DNA of 37,181 nt from positions 1-37,181 of the IMG/VR virus record IMGVR_UViG_3300046511_000576; one strand, given 5' to 3'. Positions 28,995-36,403 of the stretch are shown piece by piece (within the stretch, counting starts at the first letter, position 1; every line of letters starts with the position of its first letter). The notes beneath the pieces were generated by a model that made no database searches, was not told the DNA's origin, and saw only the letters and a list, made by a program, of their open reading frames with translations. Source of the stretch: a virus. A program made the translations under genes and the position numbers.

Positions 28995-29296
28995 TTTGAT
29001 GCGCCCCCTAAAACGATGTGATTGATGAATCTATCCACGCCAGACTTCCCGATACACACCCACACTTCGCACCCCATCGTTCGCAGCCGTTTATGTTCTC
29101 GCAACTGGCCTTCATTTGGCGTTTTAAGATCCGCCTTTATCTCAACAAAAAAAACTTTGCCAAGGGGGCGGAATATCGCAAGTTGGTCCACCACGTTGCG
29201 CCGGCCGGGGGACACGAATTTGCGTGTCAGCCCCCCGACCTCTTTCACGCGACGTTTGAAATAGGCTTCAACCCCGTTGCGGCCTATTTCACGCAT
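28991..29296 (-). CDS. VRR-NUC domain nuclease
   Basis: The 101-residue protein is a bare VRR-NUC (PD-(D/E)XK) domain: GGLTRKFVSPGRRNVVDQLA gives catalytic D37, FFVEIKA gives E52 and K54, and the C-terminal beta-helix part follows. Usual family members read GVPD rather than NVVD before the first acid. Such minimal nucleases occur next to SNF2 helicases in many phages and probably cut branched DNA during replication or repair. It overlaps its upstream neighbour by 8 bp. Confidence 0.88.
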   Translation of the reverse strand: MREIGRNGVEAYFKRRVKEVGGLTRKFVSPGRRNVVDQLAIFRPLGKVFFVEIKADLKTPNEGQLREHKRLRTMGCEVWVCIGKSGVDRFINHIVLGGASK

Positions 29297-29471
29297 GACT
29301 GGCTTTACCCAACTGAAGTTTCAGCAGCTGTACATGTACGTCACGGCATTTTTGTTCGTAGTAAAGGGTAGAACGTTCGACATGATCGCGATCACGGTCC
29401 AAAGCATTGAGATGGGCGGCGATGTTGCGGATTTGACGCCGGAGAATCCAGCGGTGGACGAGGTTTTTCAT
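29289..29471 (-). CDS. Small basic helical protein
   Basis: ATG 29471 follows AGGAGA at good spacing and lies about 27 bp behind the predicted start of the promoter at 29505-29532. The 60-residue product (MKNLVHRWILRRQIRNIAAH at the start) is basic and helical with a Tyr/Cys-containing end. No family recognised. As the first gene of the promoter-proximal unit it may be highly expressed. Confidence 0.65.
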   Translation of the reverse strand: MKNLVHRWILRRQIRNIAAHLNALDRDRDHVERSTLYYEQKCRDVHVQLLKLQLGKASHA

Positions 29472-29504
29472 GACTTTCTCCTATAGTTGTTGTGCTGCGT
29501 TTTT

Positions 29505-29532
29505 ATTATATCAATTGCTAAACCAATGTCAA
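29505..29532 (-). promoter_or_regulatory. Consensus sigma70 promoter for the nuclease-helicase unit
   Basis: On the minus strand this reads TTGACA, 16 bp, TATAAT: perfect -35 (29532-29527) and perfect -10 (29510-29505). The -35 overlaps the last codons of the polymerase gene. Spacer and flank (TTTAGCAATTGATATAATAAAA) match the promoter at 4046-4073 and partly the CAATTG-core sites at 843-851 and 881-889, pointing to shared regulation. Confidence 0.85.
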
Positions 29533-31607
29533 TCTTTTCTGTAGCGATACGCTTCAAATCCCGCAGCCGCCAGCGGCAAGCCTTTGGTCCAATCCTTATT
29601 CTGGGCCAACAGCACGGATAATTGCTCATGACCGAATTCCGGTGTATCGGGCGCGTAGGTAATCAACTCATCATGTACTGTGAGACAAATATCGTAACCC
29701 GCGTCCCGGATACTCGGCATGTTATGCGCCATGACGTTGCGCGCAATCTTCTGGCACAGATTCTCGAACAGCTTCCCCCCGTAGGTTTTGATACGCGACC
29801 ATTGGCGACTGTATTGGTTGACGCCGGCATAGGTGATCGATCCGCTTTCATCGATTCTTGGCGACGGATACGCCAAGCAATCGCCGCTCGGTAGCATCAT
29901 ACGCAGCCAGTTACCGTCGCGCCGAAAATGGACCATACCGGCGGGGGACACGATACCTGGCTGATAGATGGCGATCCGTGCAGCGTTTTCCAGATCAGTC
30001 CACATGGTAACGATCTTGGGGTTTGTTTCGCGCCACATGCGTTTCAAAGATTCACAGACGCAGAATACCTCGTCTGTCAGGCCAAAAATTGGGCGTTTGG
30101 TATCTTTTGCCCAATCCAGGAATCCCTGAGATTCACGCCAGATCGTTGACGGTATAGAGTCCACCACAGCGTCGGTCATGTCGTCCAGATCGAGGCCATA
30201 GGTTGCGGCAAAGGTCAGGAACGCGCCTACGCCGCCGCCATATCCCAGCCCCAGCTCCTGAACCTTGCCGATCTGGCGTTGTGATTTATCCACGTCTTGG
30301 GGATCGATGCGGGAAGACCGGGCGTAGGCCAGCTTGTACAGATCGGGACCGGTGCCGGCATCAAAGTCTCGGAACGCTTGCAACTTCCATTTTTCACCGG
30401 CCAGCCAGGCCGCGGCCCGGCCTTCGATGTTGGACAAGTCGGCGACCACCAGCTTTTTGTCCGGTGGCGCGATAATCACGCCGCGCATACAGTTGGCCGT
30501 CAATTCCATGACATTGCCGAATAAGAGGTCTACGCAGCCAAGTTTGATGGCTTCTACCCCGGCGTCAATATCGGTTTGGGGCAGTGTGGGACGCAGAAAG
30601 TTTTGCGGTTGCAACAAACGACCGGCCCAACGTTGTGTACGGCTGGCGCCGGAGAATTGGAGCAGGCCGCGCATGTAGCCGTCTTTGGAAATACCTTTGA
30701 CGATCCGTTTGTATTTGCTCACGGAGCTGGTCGAGGCCTGTAACCGGATATGGATCAAGTCCCTGACTCCGTCCGGCAGGTTAGGGTCGTTTAACCGGCG
30801 CTCCAGGGTATCGGCGCGCATATCGGGCAGCTGGACCCCGTACTCAGATAGGATATGTTGGAGGAGTTTATCGCGCTGTGTGGCGGCGGATACTTCGCCA
30901 TTGGTCGCGTCATGGGTTTGCTCGGCTAATCCCGCTTGGGCGATATCGACCGCCGCGATGGCCTTTTGCGCCAGCTCTAGATCGATGAATGCGCCGGCTT
31001 GGTTGATTTCCTGATCCAGATGCCACAAGTCCAGCTCGAACTTATTGTTCGGGTAATTCCATTTCGGAATTTTAGGATGCAAAGCGCGCATCGATGTGAC
31101 GTCCGATTTGCCGTATTCGATGAACTCCGCCCATTCGACGGGGTGCGTCTCCCGTGTCGCGCGGCGCAGTTTCTGGTTTTTGGGGCGTGGTTTGCAAAAC
31201 AGTTGAATGAGCTGTCTACCGCGCTTCTGTTTGGCGGTATCTTCGGGCAATTTGAATATTTCGCACAGCTTGTCGAGACTGCCCGGCAAGCCGTGGCAAA
31301 GAGCCTGCACCATGAGGTCGCGATGCCTGTTACGATACATTACGCTGTAAATGCCCGGTAATGCGTTTTTCACCACCGTATTATCGAACATACCCGAATT
31401 CTGGCCCCAGTACTCCTCGCTGTCAGCGATAGCCGTAATCAGTTCTCCGGGCATAGATTCCCCCGTAGTGAGATCCCAACAGTGAACCGGACCGTCATCA
31501 ACGGCCCATAACCACAGCATGACCTCGGCGGCTTCTGCATAGGCGTGTGTACCGTTATTGATCGGTACTTCGCTGTATGTCTCCAGATCCCACCACAGTT
31601 TTTTCAT
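29529..31607 (-). CDS. Family A DNA polymerase with 3'-5' exonuclease
   Basis: The 692-residue enzyme has exonuclease motifs WWDLETYSE (D7, E9), NSGMFDNT (D75) and YGKSD (Y165, D169), and polymerase motif A VVADLSNIEGR (D390), motif B RQIGKVQELGLGYGGG (444-459) and motif C TVHDELI (H645, D646, E647). All catalytic residues are present, so it should be an active proofreading replicase. It overlaps the upstream HTH gene by 4 bp, and its 3' end carries a promoter for the next unit. Confidence 0.95.
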   Translation of the reverse strand: MKKLWWDLETYSEVPINNGTHAYAEAAEVMLWLWAVDDGPVHCWDLTTGESMPGELITAIADSEEYWGQNSGMFDNTVVKNALPGIYSVMYRNRHRDLMVQALCHGLPGSLDKLCEIFKLPEDTAKQKRGRQLIQLFCKPRPKNQKLRRATRETHPVEWAEFIEYGKSDVTSMRALHPKIPKWNYPNNKFELDLWHLDQEINQAGAFIDLELAQKAIAAVDIAQAGLAEQTHDATNGEVSAATQRDKLLQHILSEYGVQLPDMRADTLERRLNDPNLPDGVRDLIHIRLQASTSSVSKYKRIVKGISKDGYMRGLLQFSGASRTQRWAGRLLQPQNFLRPTLPQTDIDAGVEAIKLGCVDLLFGNVMELTANCMRGVIIAPPDKKLVVADLSNIEGRAAAWLAGEKWKLQAFRDFDAGTGPDLYKLAYARSSRIDPQDVDKSQRQIGKVQELGLGYGGGVGAFLTFAATYGLDLDDMTDAVVDSIPSTIWRESQGFLDWAKDTKRPIFGLTDEVFCVCESLKRMWRETNPKIVTMWTDLENAARIAIYQPGIVSPAGMVHFRRDGNWLRMMLPSGDCLAYPSPRIDESGSITYAGVNQYSRQWSRIKTYGGKLFENLCQKIARNVMAHNMPSIRDAGYDICLTVHDELITYAPDTPEFGHEQLSVLLAQNKDWTKGLPLAAAGFEAYRYRKD

Positions 31608-31906
31608 GCTTTACCCAAGCCGAGACACGGAGCGCCGGCCCAACCCTCGAACCAGTTTCTTCCAGTTGGTTTTTTTTGTTCCTCGTCTTGGTCAGGCGAC
31701 CAACGTTTTATAGGGGCCAACTTAGCCGGCTGACGCAACCCTTTACGTACGGCCGTTATCAGCTTATCGCGCATACATTGCTCAACCAAGACACGTGCTG
31801 CGTCTTTAGTAATACCCAAGGCTTCCTGTACATCGTTACGAGTCCCGCCTTCCTTGGCGATACGTAAGACGACTTTAATCCGTTCTGGTGTCACGACGTG
31901 TTTCAT
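31604..31906 (-). CDS. Small winged-HTH-like protein
   Basis: The 100-residue product starts MKHVVTPERIKVVLRIAKEG, followed by TRNDVQEALGITKDAARVLV, a clear helix-turn-helix, then a basic tail with KRWSPDQDEEQKKP. The build resembles small DNA-binding regulators or replication accessory factors. It overlaps the polymerase start in ATGA, so it is translated with it. Confidence 0.65.
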   Translation of the reverse strand: MKHVVTPERIKVVLRIAKEGGTRNDVQEALGITKDAARVLVEQCMRDKLITAVRKGLRQPAKLAPIKRWSPDQDEEQKKPTGRNWFEGWAGAPCLGLGKA

Positions 31907-31915
31907 TATGGCCTC

Positions 31916-32434
31916 CTAAAAATCAGAACCCGAACAACTGGAACTTGAGCTATCGGATGAGCTGCTAGAGCTGTCATAAGACGAGCAACTTGATGACGTA
32001 TCAGACGACGAACTGCTTGAAGAACTAGAAGACCAATCGCCTGACGAACCCCCACCGTCAAACGTACCGCCGCCGGCCGATACATCTGGCGTGGAAGGCA
32101 CAAGGGTATAGTGCGGCTGCGTCGCCGCGTTTAAAGCCAAATACATCAGCAAATCGTTATGCTGAGTGGATGTTTGCGGCTGCGTGTTATAAGGCCGAGT
32201 CTGTTCAGGAACCGTGACAACGCGACGTATCTCGGCTTGTCTCCTAGCGTGAGCATGGGCTGCGGGGGAGTTTATATCGGGTCGCTGGTCCATGTACATA
32301 TTCGCAAAACGTTCTGAATTTTCCTTTTTTATTTGCGCATTACGTTGAGCTTTCAGTTTTTCTTCCAATTCCTGTTGTTCAATGGTTTTGAACAAACCTA
32401 TTGACCCACAGACCGCAGCTAAAAATGACCACAT
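31916..32434 (-). CDS. Membrane-anchored protein with Ser/Asp/Cys-rich tail
   Basis: The 172-residue protein has a hydrophobic N-terminus (MWSFLAAVCGSIGLF), a charged coiled stretch (ELEEKLKAQRNAQIKKENSE), a middle rich in Gln/Thr, and a last 50 residues of Gly then almost only Ser, Asp and Cys (SSSSDTSSSCSSYDSSSSSS). The ending resembles the low-complexity tails of TPM/YgcG-like membrane proteins, but that domain is absent. It lies after the terminator that follows the SSB gene. Function unknown; a membrane or envelope location is likely. Confidence 0.65.
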   Translation of the reverse strand: MWSFLAAVCGSIGLFKTIEQQELEEKLKAQRNAQIKKENSERFANMYMDQRPDINSPAAHAHARRQAEIRRVVTVPEQTRPYNTQPQTSTQHNDLLMYLALNAATQPHYTLVPSTPDVSAGGGTFDGGGSSGDWSSSSSSSSSSDTSSSCSSYDSSSSSSDSSSSSCSGSDF

Positions 32435-32448
32435 ATCGCCACCTCTTT

Positions 32449-32474
32449 AGAAAGAAAAGCCCGGTCTCCCGGGC
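32449..32474 (-). terminator. Intrinsic terminator after the SSB gene
   Basis: On the minus strand GCCCGG-GAGA-CCGGGC (32474-32459) is followed by TTTTCTTTCT (32458-32449), a good rho-independent terminator 7 bp after the SSB stop codon. It would raise the SSB and upstream messages relative to polymerase and downstream genes, which need read-through or antitermination. Confidence 0.85.
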
Positions 32475-32480
32475 CACAAG

Positions 32481-33032
32481 TTACGCCAGGTCGTCGGCGG
32501 GGGCTTCGATGCTGTCGAATTCGTCCTCGTCGATCTTCCCGGCGCCGCCGAACGAATCACCGTCACGTAAGAACTGAATGCCCATCAACCCCGCACGCAT
32601 ACCGCTGTTCTCACCGTCCTGGGCGTAGATGTCGAAAGAACAGTTCACATAACAGCCGGCGTAGGGTTTGCCGTCTTTCTGTACCAGCGGATTTTTGTAT
32701 TGGTCGATGAGCAACGGGCGGCCGTCGGCCTGCTTGCGGTGAGTCCCGATATACATCATTCCCTGGAAGCCGTCGTATTCTTTCAAGTCGCCTTTTTGGT
32801 AACAAAACTTGTTGGCATTGCCGCGCATGGAATCCAGCATAGCCTGCCATTTTTTCGGCCACTTAGCTTTGGCTTCGGTCTCGATTGCTGCTAAGATTGC
32901 CTTATCATTCGCCGAACCTGGCACGATCAAAAAGGTTGCGCTATAGCGGAAGGGGCCTTTGTTCTGATATTGTTCCGGTTCGAAAACGGAAGTGCAGAAA
33001 GCGATCCGGACATCGTTGAGTTTGACGCGCAT
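32481..33032 (-). CDS. Single-stranded DNA-binding protein, DUF2815 type
   Basis: The 183-residue protein matches the DUF2815 phage SSB family: MRVKLNDVRIAFCTSVFEPE at the start, RYSATFLIVPGSANDKAILA, then LLIDQYKNP and GKPYAGCYVNCSFDIYAQDG in the OB-fold. It ends in an acidic tail (DEDEFDSIEAPADD) typical of SSBs that recruit partners. It coats single strands at the fork. A terminator directly follows it, so it may be the most abundant product of the upstream unit. Confidence 0.9.
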   Translation of the reverse strand: MRVKLNDVRIAFCTSVFEPEQYQNKGPFRYSATFLIVPGSANDKAILAAIETEAKAKWPKKWQAMLDSMRGNANKFCYQKGDLKEYDGFQGMMYIGTHRKQADGRPLLIDQYKNPLVQKDGKPYAGCYVNCSFDIYAQDGENSGMRAGLMGIQFLRDGDSFGGAGKIDEDEFDSIEAPADDLA

Positions 33033-33044
33033 TTTTATTTCTCC

Positions 33045-34295
33045 TTAAACTAGATCCATGCCGGGATCGACGGGGTCAAATTCATCGACCAGGGGTTTGA
33101 TTTCGAGTGGTGGACGTTTGTCCGATACATGGGCCACGTGCGGTTTGCCGGATCGTTGCGTGATAATGGCTTCGACTTTTTTCAACCGGCGTGGTTGATC
33201 TTTCAACAATTTCAGAATCGGCGTCGGTCCCAATAATTTGAAGCTGTACATCTCTTCCTGCTTGAGCCGGAAAGACTTGAGCAGCGTCTCGGCTTGTTCT
33301 TCCGATTCATAAGACCGGTTACCTTTACGTCCTTCGACCAGTTTCGTGCCTGGCACTTCACGGCCTTGCAGCAGCTCGTACTCGATACGGCCGCGCACGG
33401 CCTTGGTCCAGTCTTCGATAAAATCCAGCGCCGGCCAGATATCGCCCAAATCTTCATTGGACAGCATAGTGGTTTCCGCTGGCGGGCGCATGGTGTCGAA
33501 ATCCAGGCCAATGACTTCCTTGACCTTTTCCGACCGCGCGGGGCATACCCCCTTGGCGCGGCACCATTCACACTGCTTGGTGCCCGGGTTGAAGTCCTCG
33601 GCCCTAAGTGCGCGCTGGTCGCGCATGTGGTGGACCAAGACCGCGCGCCCGGCTGCTGGCGCCGCAACCGTGTCCACCCAGGTTTTCAGTTCCTTTACGC
33701 TGAAAGTCCATTCGGACGGAACACCGAGCGCCGGTTGATCAATGACGGCAGTCACGGTCTGAAAGTCGGCAACTAGTCCAAATTTTTCCAGCGCCCCCGC
33801 CGCGTACATCATGAGCTGAACGTTGTTTTCGACCTCCACTTCCTTGTAACCGAACTTAGCGTCGATCGGGCATATCTCGGCGCGGCCATCGGGCCAAGTC
33901 GCCAGCAAGATAACGTCAGCCCGACCTGTGGCGCCGACCTCGCCCGTGATCTGCGAGATAGGCACATCCTGCTCGATCTCGATCTGGACATCGGCGCCGG
34001 CCAACCTATACGCTTGGACCCTGTCCGCGATATTGTCCAGAACCTGCTGAACGCTATCGGCAAAGTCCTGATCGACCGCGTTACCTTTTGCCATGACGCT
34101 GTCGATCAAACCCAAAGCCGAAACGCCCGACAACAAGCACTTGGCCAACAGTTCGTGCTTATCAGTGCCAAGATCGGCGGCTGATAGGTCACGTATGTCT
34201 GGCTGATCGGCCTCGGCGGCCAAGGAATTAGGGCAATTGATCCACTTGGCCGCACCCGAGGGGCTGAGAAGCGCGTGGTATTCTTCCGTCATCAC
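33045..34295 (-). CDS. DUF2800-type RecB/Cas4-like PD-(D/E)XK nuclease
   Basis: The 416-residue protein has the DUF2800 opening HALLSPSGAAKWINCPNSLA, the nuclease core TGRADVILLA then ICPIDAKFG (acidic residue and D-x-K), VENNVQLMMYA (the Q of RecB-like nucleases), and CEWCRAKGVCPARS, a cysteine cluster like that of Cas4/AddB proteins, perhaps an iron-sulfur or zinc site. It probably acts as an exonuclease in recombination or host DNA breakdown. It overlaps the upstream gene by 4 bp and precedes the SSB gene, a common pairing. Confidence 0.9.
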   Translation of the reverse strand: MMTEEYHALLSPSGAAKWINCPNSLAAEADQPDIRDLSAADLGTDKHELLAKCLLSGVSALGLIDSVMAKGNAVDQDFADSVQQVLDNIADRVQAYRLAGADVQIEIEQDVPISQITGEVGATGRADVILLATWPDGRAEICPIDAKFGYKEVEVENNVQLMMYAAGALEKFGLVADFQTVTAVIDQPALGVPSEWTFSVKELKTWVDTVAAPAAGRAVLVHHMRDQRALRAEDFNPGTKQCEWCRAKGVCPARSEKVKEVIGLDFDTMRPPAETTMLSNEDLGDIWPALDFIEDWTKAVRGRIEYELLQGREVPGTKLVEGRKGNRSYESEEQAETLLKSFRLKQEEMYSFKLLGPTPILKLLKDQPRRLKKVEAIITQRSGKPHVAHVSDKRPPLEIKPLVDEFDPVDPGMDLV

Positions 34296-34738
34296 TCCCC
34301 CTTTTCAGGATCATAGTCGCCGGACAGCACGCGTTCACCATCGGCAATAAATTTGGCATATTGTTCCGGTTTCAATTCTTGGCCGTTTTTGGCGCCATAG
34401 CGCGACAACAACGCCACTACCTTGTCACGGCTCTTGCCTGCGATCGCCAAGATCTGTTTGCGCACGTCTTCGTAACTCGGCTCTGGCGAAGATGACTCGG
34501 TAGTCGGTACAGACGCTGGCGACGACTCGTCTGTCGTAGGTGCCTCCGTCTCTTTCAACTTTTTTTCGGTGACCTTTTTCTTGGCGTCGGCAACAGTACT
34601 TTGCGAAGCATCACGTTCCGCCATGACTTCTGCGGTGGTGACTTGCACCTTTGGCGCTGAGATGCTATTCATCGTCTGCGCAGCCGCCAGGTTATTGATC
34701 GCCTGAGCGAGAAGTTCGATACTTGATTCGAGTGACAT
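34292..34738 (-). CDS. Hypothetical early protein with Ser/Thr/Pro-rich linker
   Basis: The 148-residue product has an N-terminal helix (IELLAQAINNLAAAQTMNSI), a long disordered Ser/Thr/Glu/Pro part and a compact C-terminal domain (YEDVRKQILAIAGKSRDKVV to KFIADGERVLSGDYD) of the helical type found in several phage replication-region proteins. AGGAG precedes ATG 34738. Coupling to the DUF2800 nuclease suggests an accessory role; no defined function. Confidence 0.65.
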   Translation of the reverse strand: MSLESSIELLAQAINNLAAAQTMNSISAPKVQVTTAEVMAERDASQSTVADAKKKVTEKKLKETEAPTTDESSPASVPTTESSSPEPSYEDVRKQILAIAGKSRDKVVALLSRYGAKNGQELKPEQYAKFIADGERVLSGDYDPEKGE

Positions 34739-34760
34739 TGTTTTCTCCTGTGGGTAAAAA

Positions 34761-35960
34761 TTACATGCTTAAAATACTTTTCAGCACAACTTGGGCGTAG
34801 ACCACATACACGAAATCACTCGGGTGGTTCACTCCGTTCGCCGTCACGTCATAGAAGGATTTACGGGTCAGCATCGTGTCCCATACCGCCGAGGTAACGT
34901 TGGCGACTGAGATTTTTGGATCGCCAGTCATGCCGTACATATCACCGTTATACCAAACGAAGGGCGTCCAGCTCATAGGTTGCCAGTCGGGGTTCCCCGG
35001 CCAGCTAGAAACGAGCAGGATTTCCACATTAGGGTTGAGGGCCTTGGCGGCGTTGATCATTGTGGTTAAGTTGGCTGAGAAAGCCGCGGCTGTGGTAGGG
35101 GCGACGGCGTCATTCATACCGTAGGGGATCACCAGATAATCGGTAGGCGTATCACCAACCAAAGCGCTGGCGTTCGCAGCGCCTTCTACGCTACTTGTGC
35201 CGCCTACGGCCTTGTTACGTGTATAAACCTGGCCTGGGTATTGCTGGCTGAGATACGCGGTTACTAGAGCAGCGTAGCCGGGTTGCATAGGGGCTTGCCC
35301 ATTGTCCTTCGAGGAATTGCTCCCGGCGGTGATACTGTCCCCGATAAATGTGATAGTCACTGCTTGCCCTGCTTTCAACTTCCCTATCAAATTCCTAGGG
35401 GGGTTAATGGTGACAGGGGGATCTGCTGTGAATTGCGCGCTACTGTACGTGACTGCGATTTGGTTGGATTGATAGGTACTGTCGATCCGCAACGGGCCGC
35501 CGTTCTTTGTGTAAGGCTGGAATTGCGGCGGCGTGTTAGGAACCATTGTGTGCACGTAATCAACCGCGACCTGGGGGATAGTGGAACCGGCTGGAATAAC
35601 GAACTGATTATTCACTACTTGGTAGTCCCGGCCGGGAGCGAAGATAACGCCAGTCGCCCTGTTTCGTACAAGCTGAATTTCAAAAACCGGACGCCACAGA
35701 TTGTAAGCCGCCACACCCTGAACAGGGAGAAGAGATTCATCGTAGACAATATTGCTGTTCCAGAAAAACTTATCCACATTGAATTTACTTATCAGGTCAC
35801 CAGCGCAAGAGGAACTGGTACAGGCAGTGTATTTGCTGTAATCAAACACTACGGCCGTAGGGGGGTTGGCTACTGCTTTAGGTGTAGGTGTAGAGTCGCC
35901 CGATCCGCCCCCGCCACACGCAGAAAGGAACAAACAGAGGACGAGAATAAGCGTTTTCAT
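34761..35960 (-). CDS. SGNH/GDSL-hydrolase lipoprotein
   Basis: ATG 35960 (after AAGGAAA) gives a lipoprotein signal MKTLILVLCLFLSACGGGG with lipobox LSAC and C15 as the lipidated residue; the frame is open upstream to 36038 but that would bury the signal. After a beta-rich N-terminal domain the C-terminal half has all SGNH blocks: FIGDSITAGS (Ser209), VGGTSS (Gly), YGMND (Asn283) and VNHPSD (His379, Asp382). The 399-residue enzyme should be an active esterase/deacetylase tethered in the cell envelope. In a phage early region it may modify surface polysaccharide or block superinfection. A hairpin separates it from the gene upstream. Confidence 0.9.
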   Translation of the reverse strand: MKTLILVLCLFLSACGGGGSGDSTPTPKAVANPPTAVVFDYSKYTACTSSSCAGDLISKFNVDKFFWNSNIVYDESLLPVQGVAAYNLWRPVFEIQLVRNRATGVIFAPGRDYQVVNNQFVIPAGSTIPQVAVDYVHTMVPNTPPQFQPYTKNGGPLRIDSTYQSNQIAVTYSSAQFTADPPVTINPPRNLIGKLKAGQAVTITFIGDSITAGSNSSKDNGQAPMQPGYAALVTAYLSQQYPGQVYTRNKAVGGTSSVEGAANASALVGDTPTDYLVIPYGMNDAVAPTTAAAFSANLTTMINAAKALNPNVEILLVSSWPGNPDWQPMSWTPFVWYNGDMYGMTGDPKISVANVTSAVWDTMLTRKSFYDVTANGVNHPSDFVYVVYAQVVLKSILSM

Positions 35961-36004
35961 TTTATTTTCCTTATCAGGACTGAAATATAATTTAAAATCG
36001 AAAT

Positions 36005-36026
36005 ACGACGGGTTTAACGCCGTCGT
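36005..36026 (-). terminator. Hairpin upstream of the lipoprotein gene
   Basis: ACGACGG (36005-36011) pairs with CCGTCGT (36020-36026) around an 8-nt loop; on the minus strand a T-rich stretch (ATTTCGATTTT) follows. It lies in the 74-bp gap between the 117-residue gene and the lipoprotein gene, so it may partly terminate transcripts from the 800-828 promoter and leave the lipoprotein gene to its own start. No clear promoter was found in the gap. Confidence 0.45.
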
Positions 36027-36034
36027 TTCTGGGT

Positions 36035-36388
36035 TCAATCTTCAACGCGGCGCCAGCCTTCTGGCGAGTACTCGCGCTGACGACGGATTTCATAGTCGCC
36101 GGCGTCTATTTTGATTGTTTCGTGGGTATCGTGACCGCGCAAATGTTCCAACAACGTTTCAGTCGCGTCCGTTGCTTCTATCACGCGAAGATATGAAATC
36201 ATCGGATCGCCTGTCGTCAACAGCTGAACGTTAGGCCGCGCTTCGATGACATGGTTGTGGCCTGTTTCGCTGTGCGCAACTACGAAAACACCATTTTCCG
36301 GTGTAACCGTTACCGCAGTAGCAGGAATAGAGTCGATACGACGGATCATCAGATCGCCTTGTGCTGCCATTTTGTTAAATGTTTTCAT
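36035..36388 (-). CDS. Hypothetical protein adjacent to DUF6745-like gene
   Basis: The 117-residue product begins MKTFNKMAAQGDLMIRRIDS and contains VFVVAHSETGHNHVIEA, a His-rich stretch that I recall in small proteins next to DUF6745 genes, then a charged C-terminus ending EGWRRVED. The ATG follows GGAGCAATTGAA, 15 bp after the stop of the DUF6745-like gene. The two probably work together. Three histidines around a Thr-Gly turn might bind metal, but this is only a suggestion. Confidence 0.65.
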   Translation of the reverse strand: MKTFNKMAAQGDLMIRRIDSIPATAVTVTPENGVFVVAHSETGHNHVIEARPNVQLLTTGDPMISYLRVIEATDATETLLEHLRGHDTHETIKIDAGDYEIRRQREYSPEGWRRVED

Positions 36389-36403
36389 TTCAATTGCTCC
36401 TGG

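Noticed and set aside
35283-35990. Plus-strand frame of 235 residues opposite the lipoprotein gene
   Set aside because: No ribosome site or recognisable domain; the minus strand encodes a complete signal peptide and SGNH motifs.
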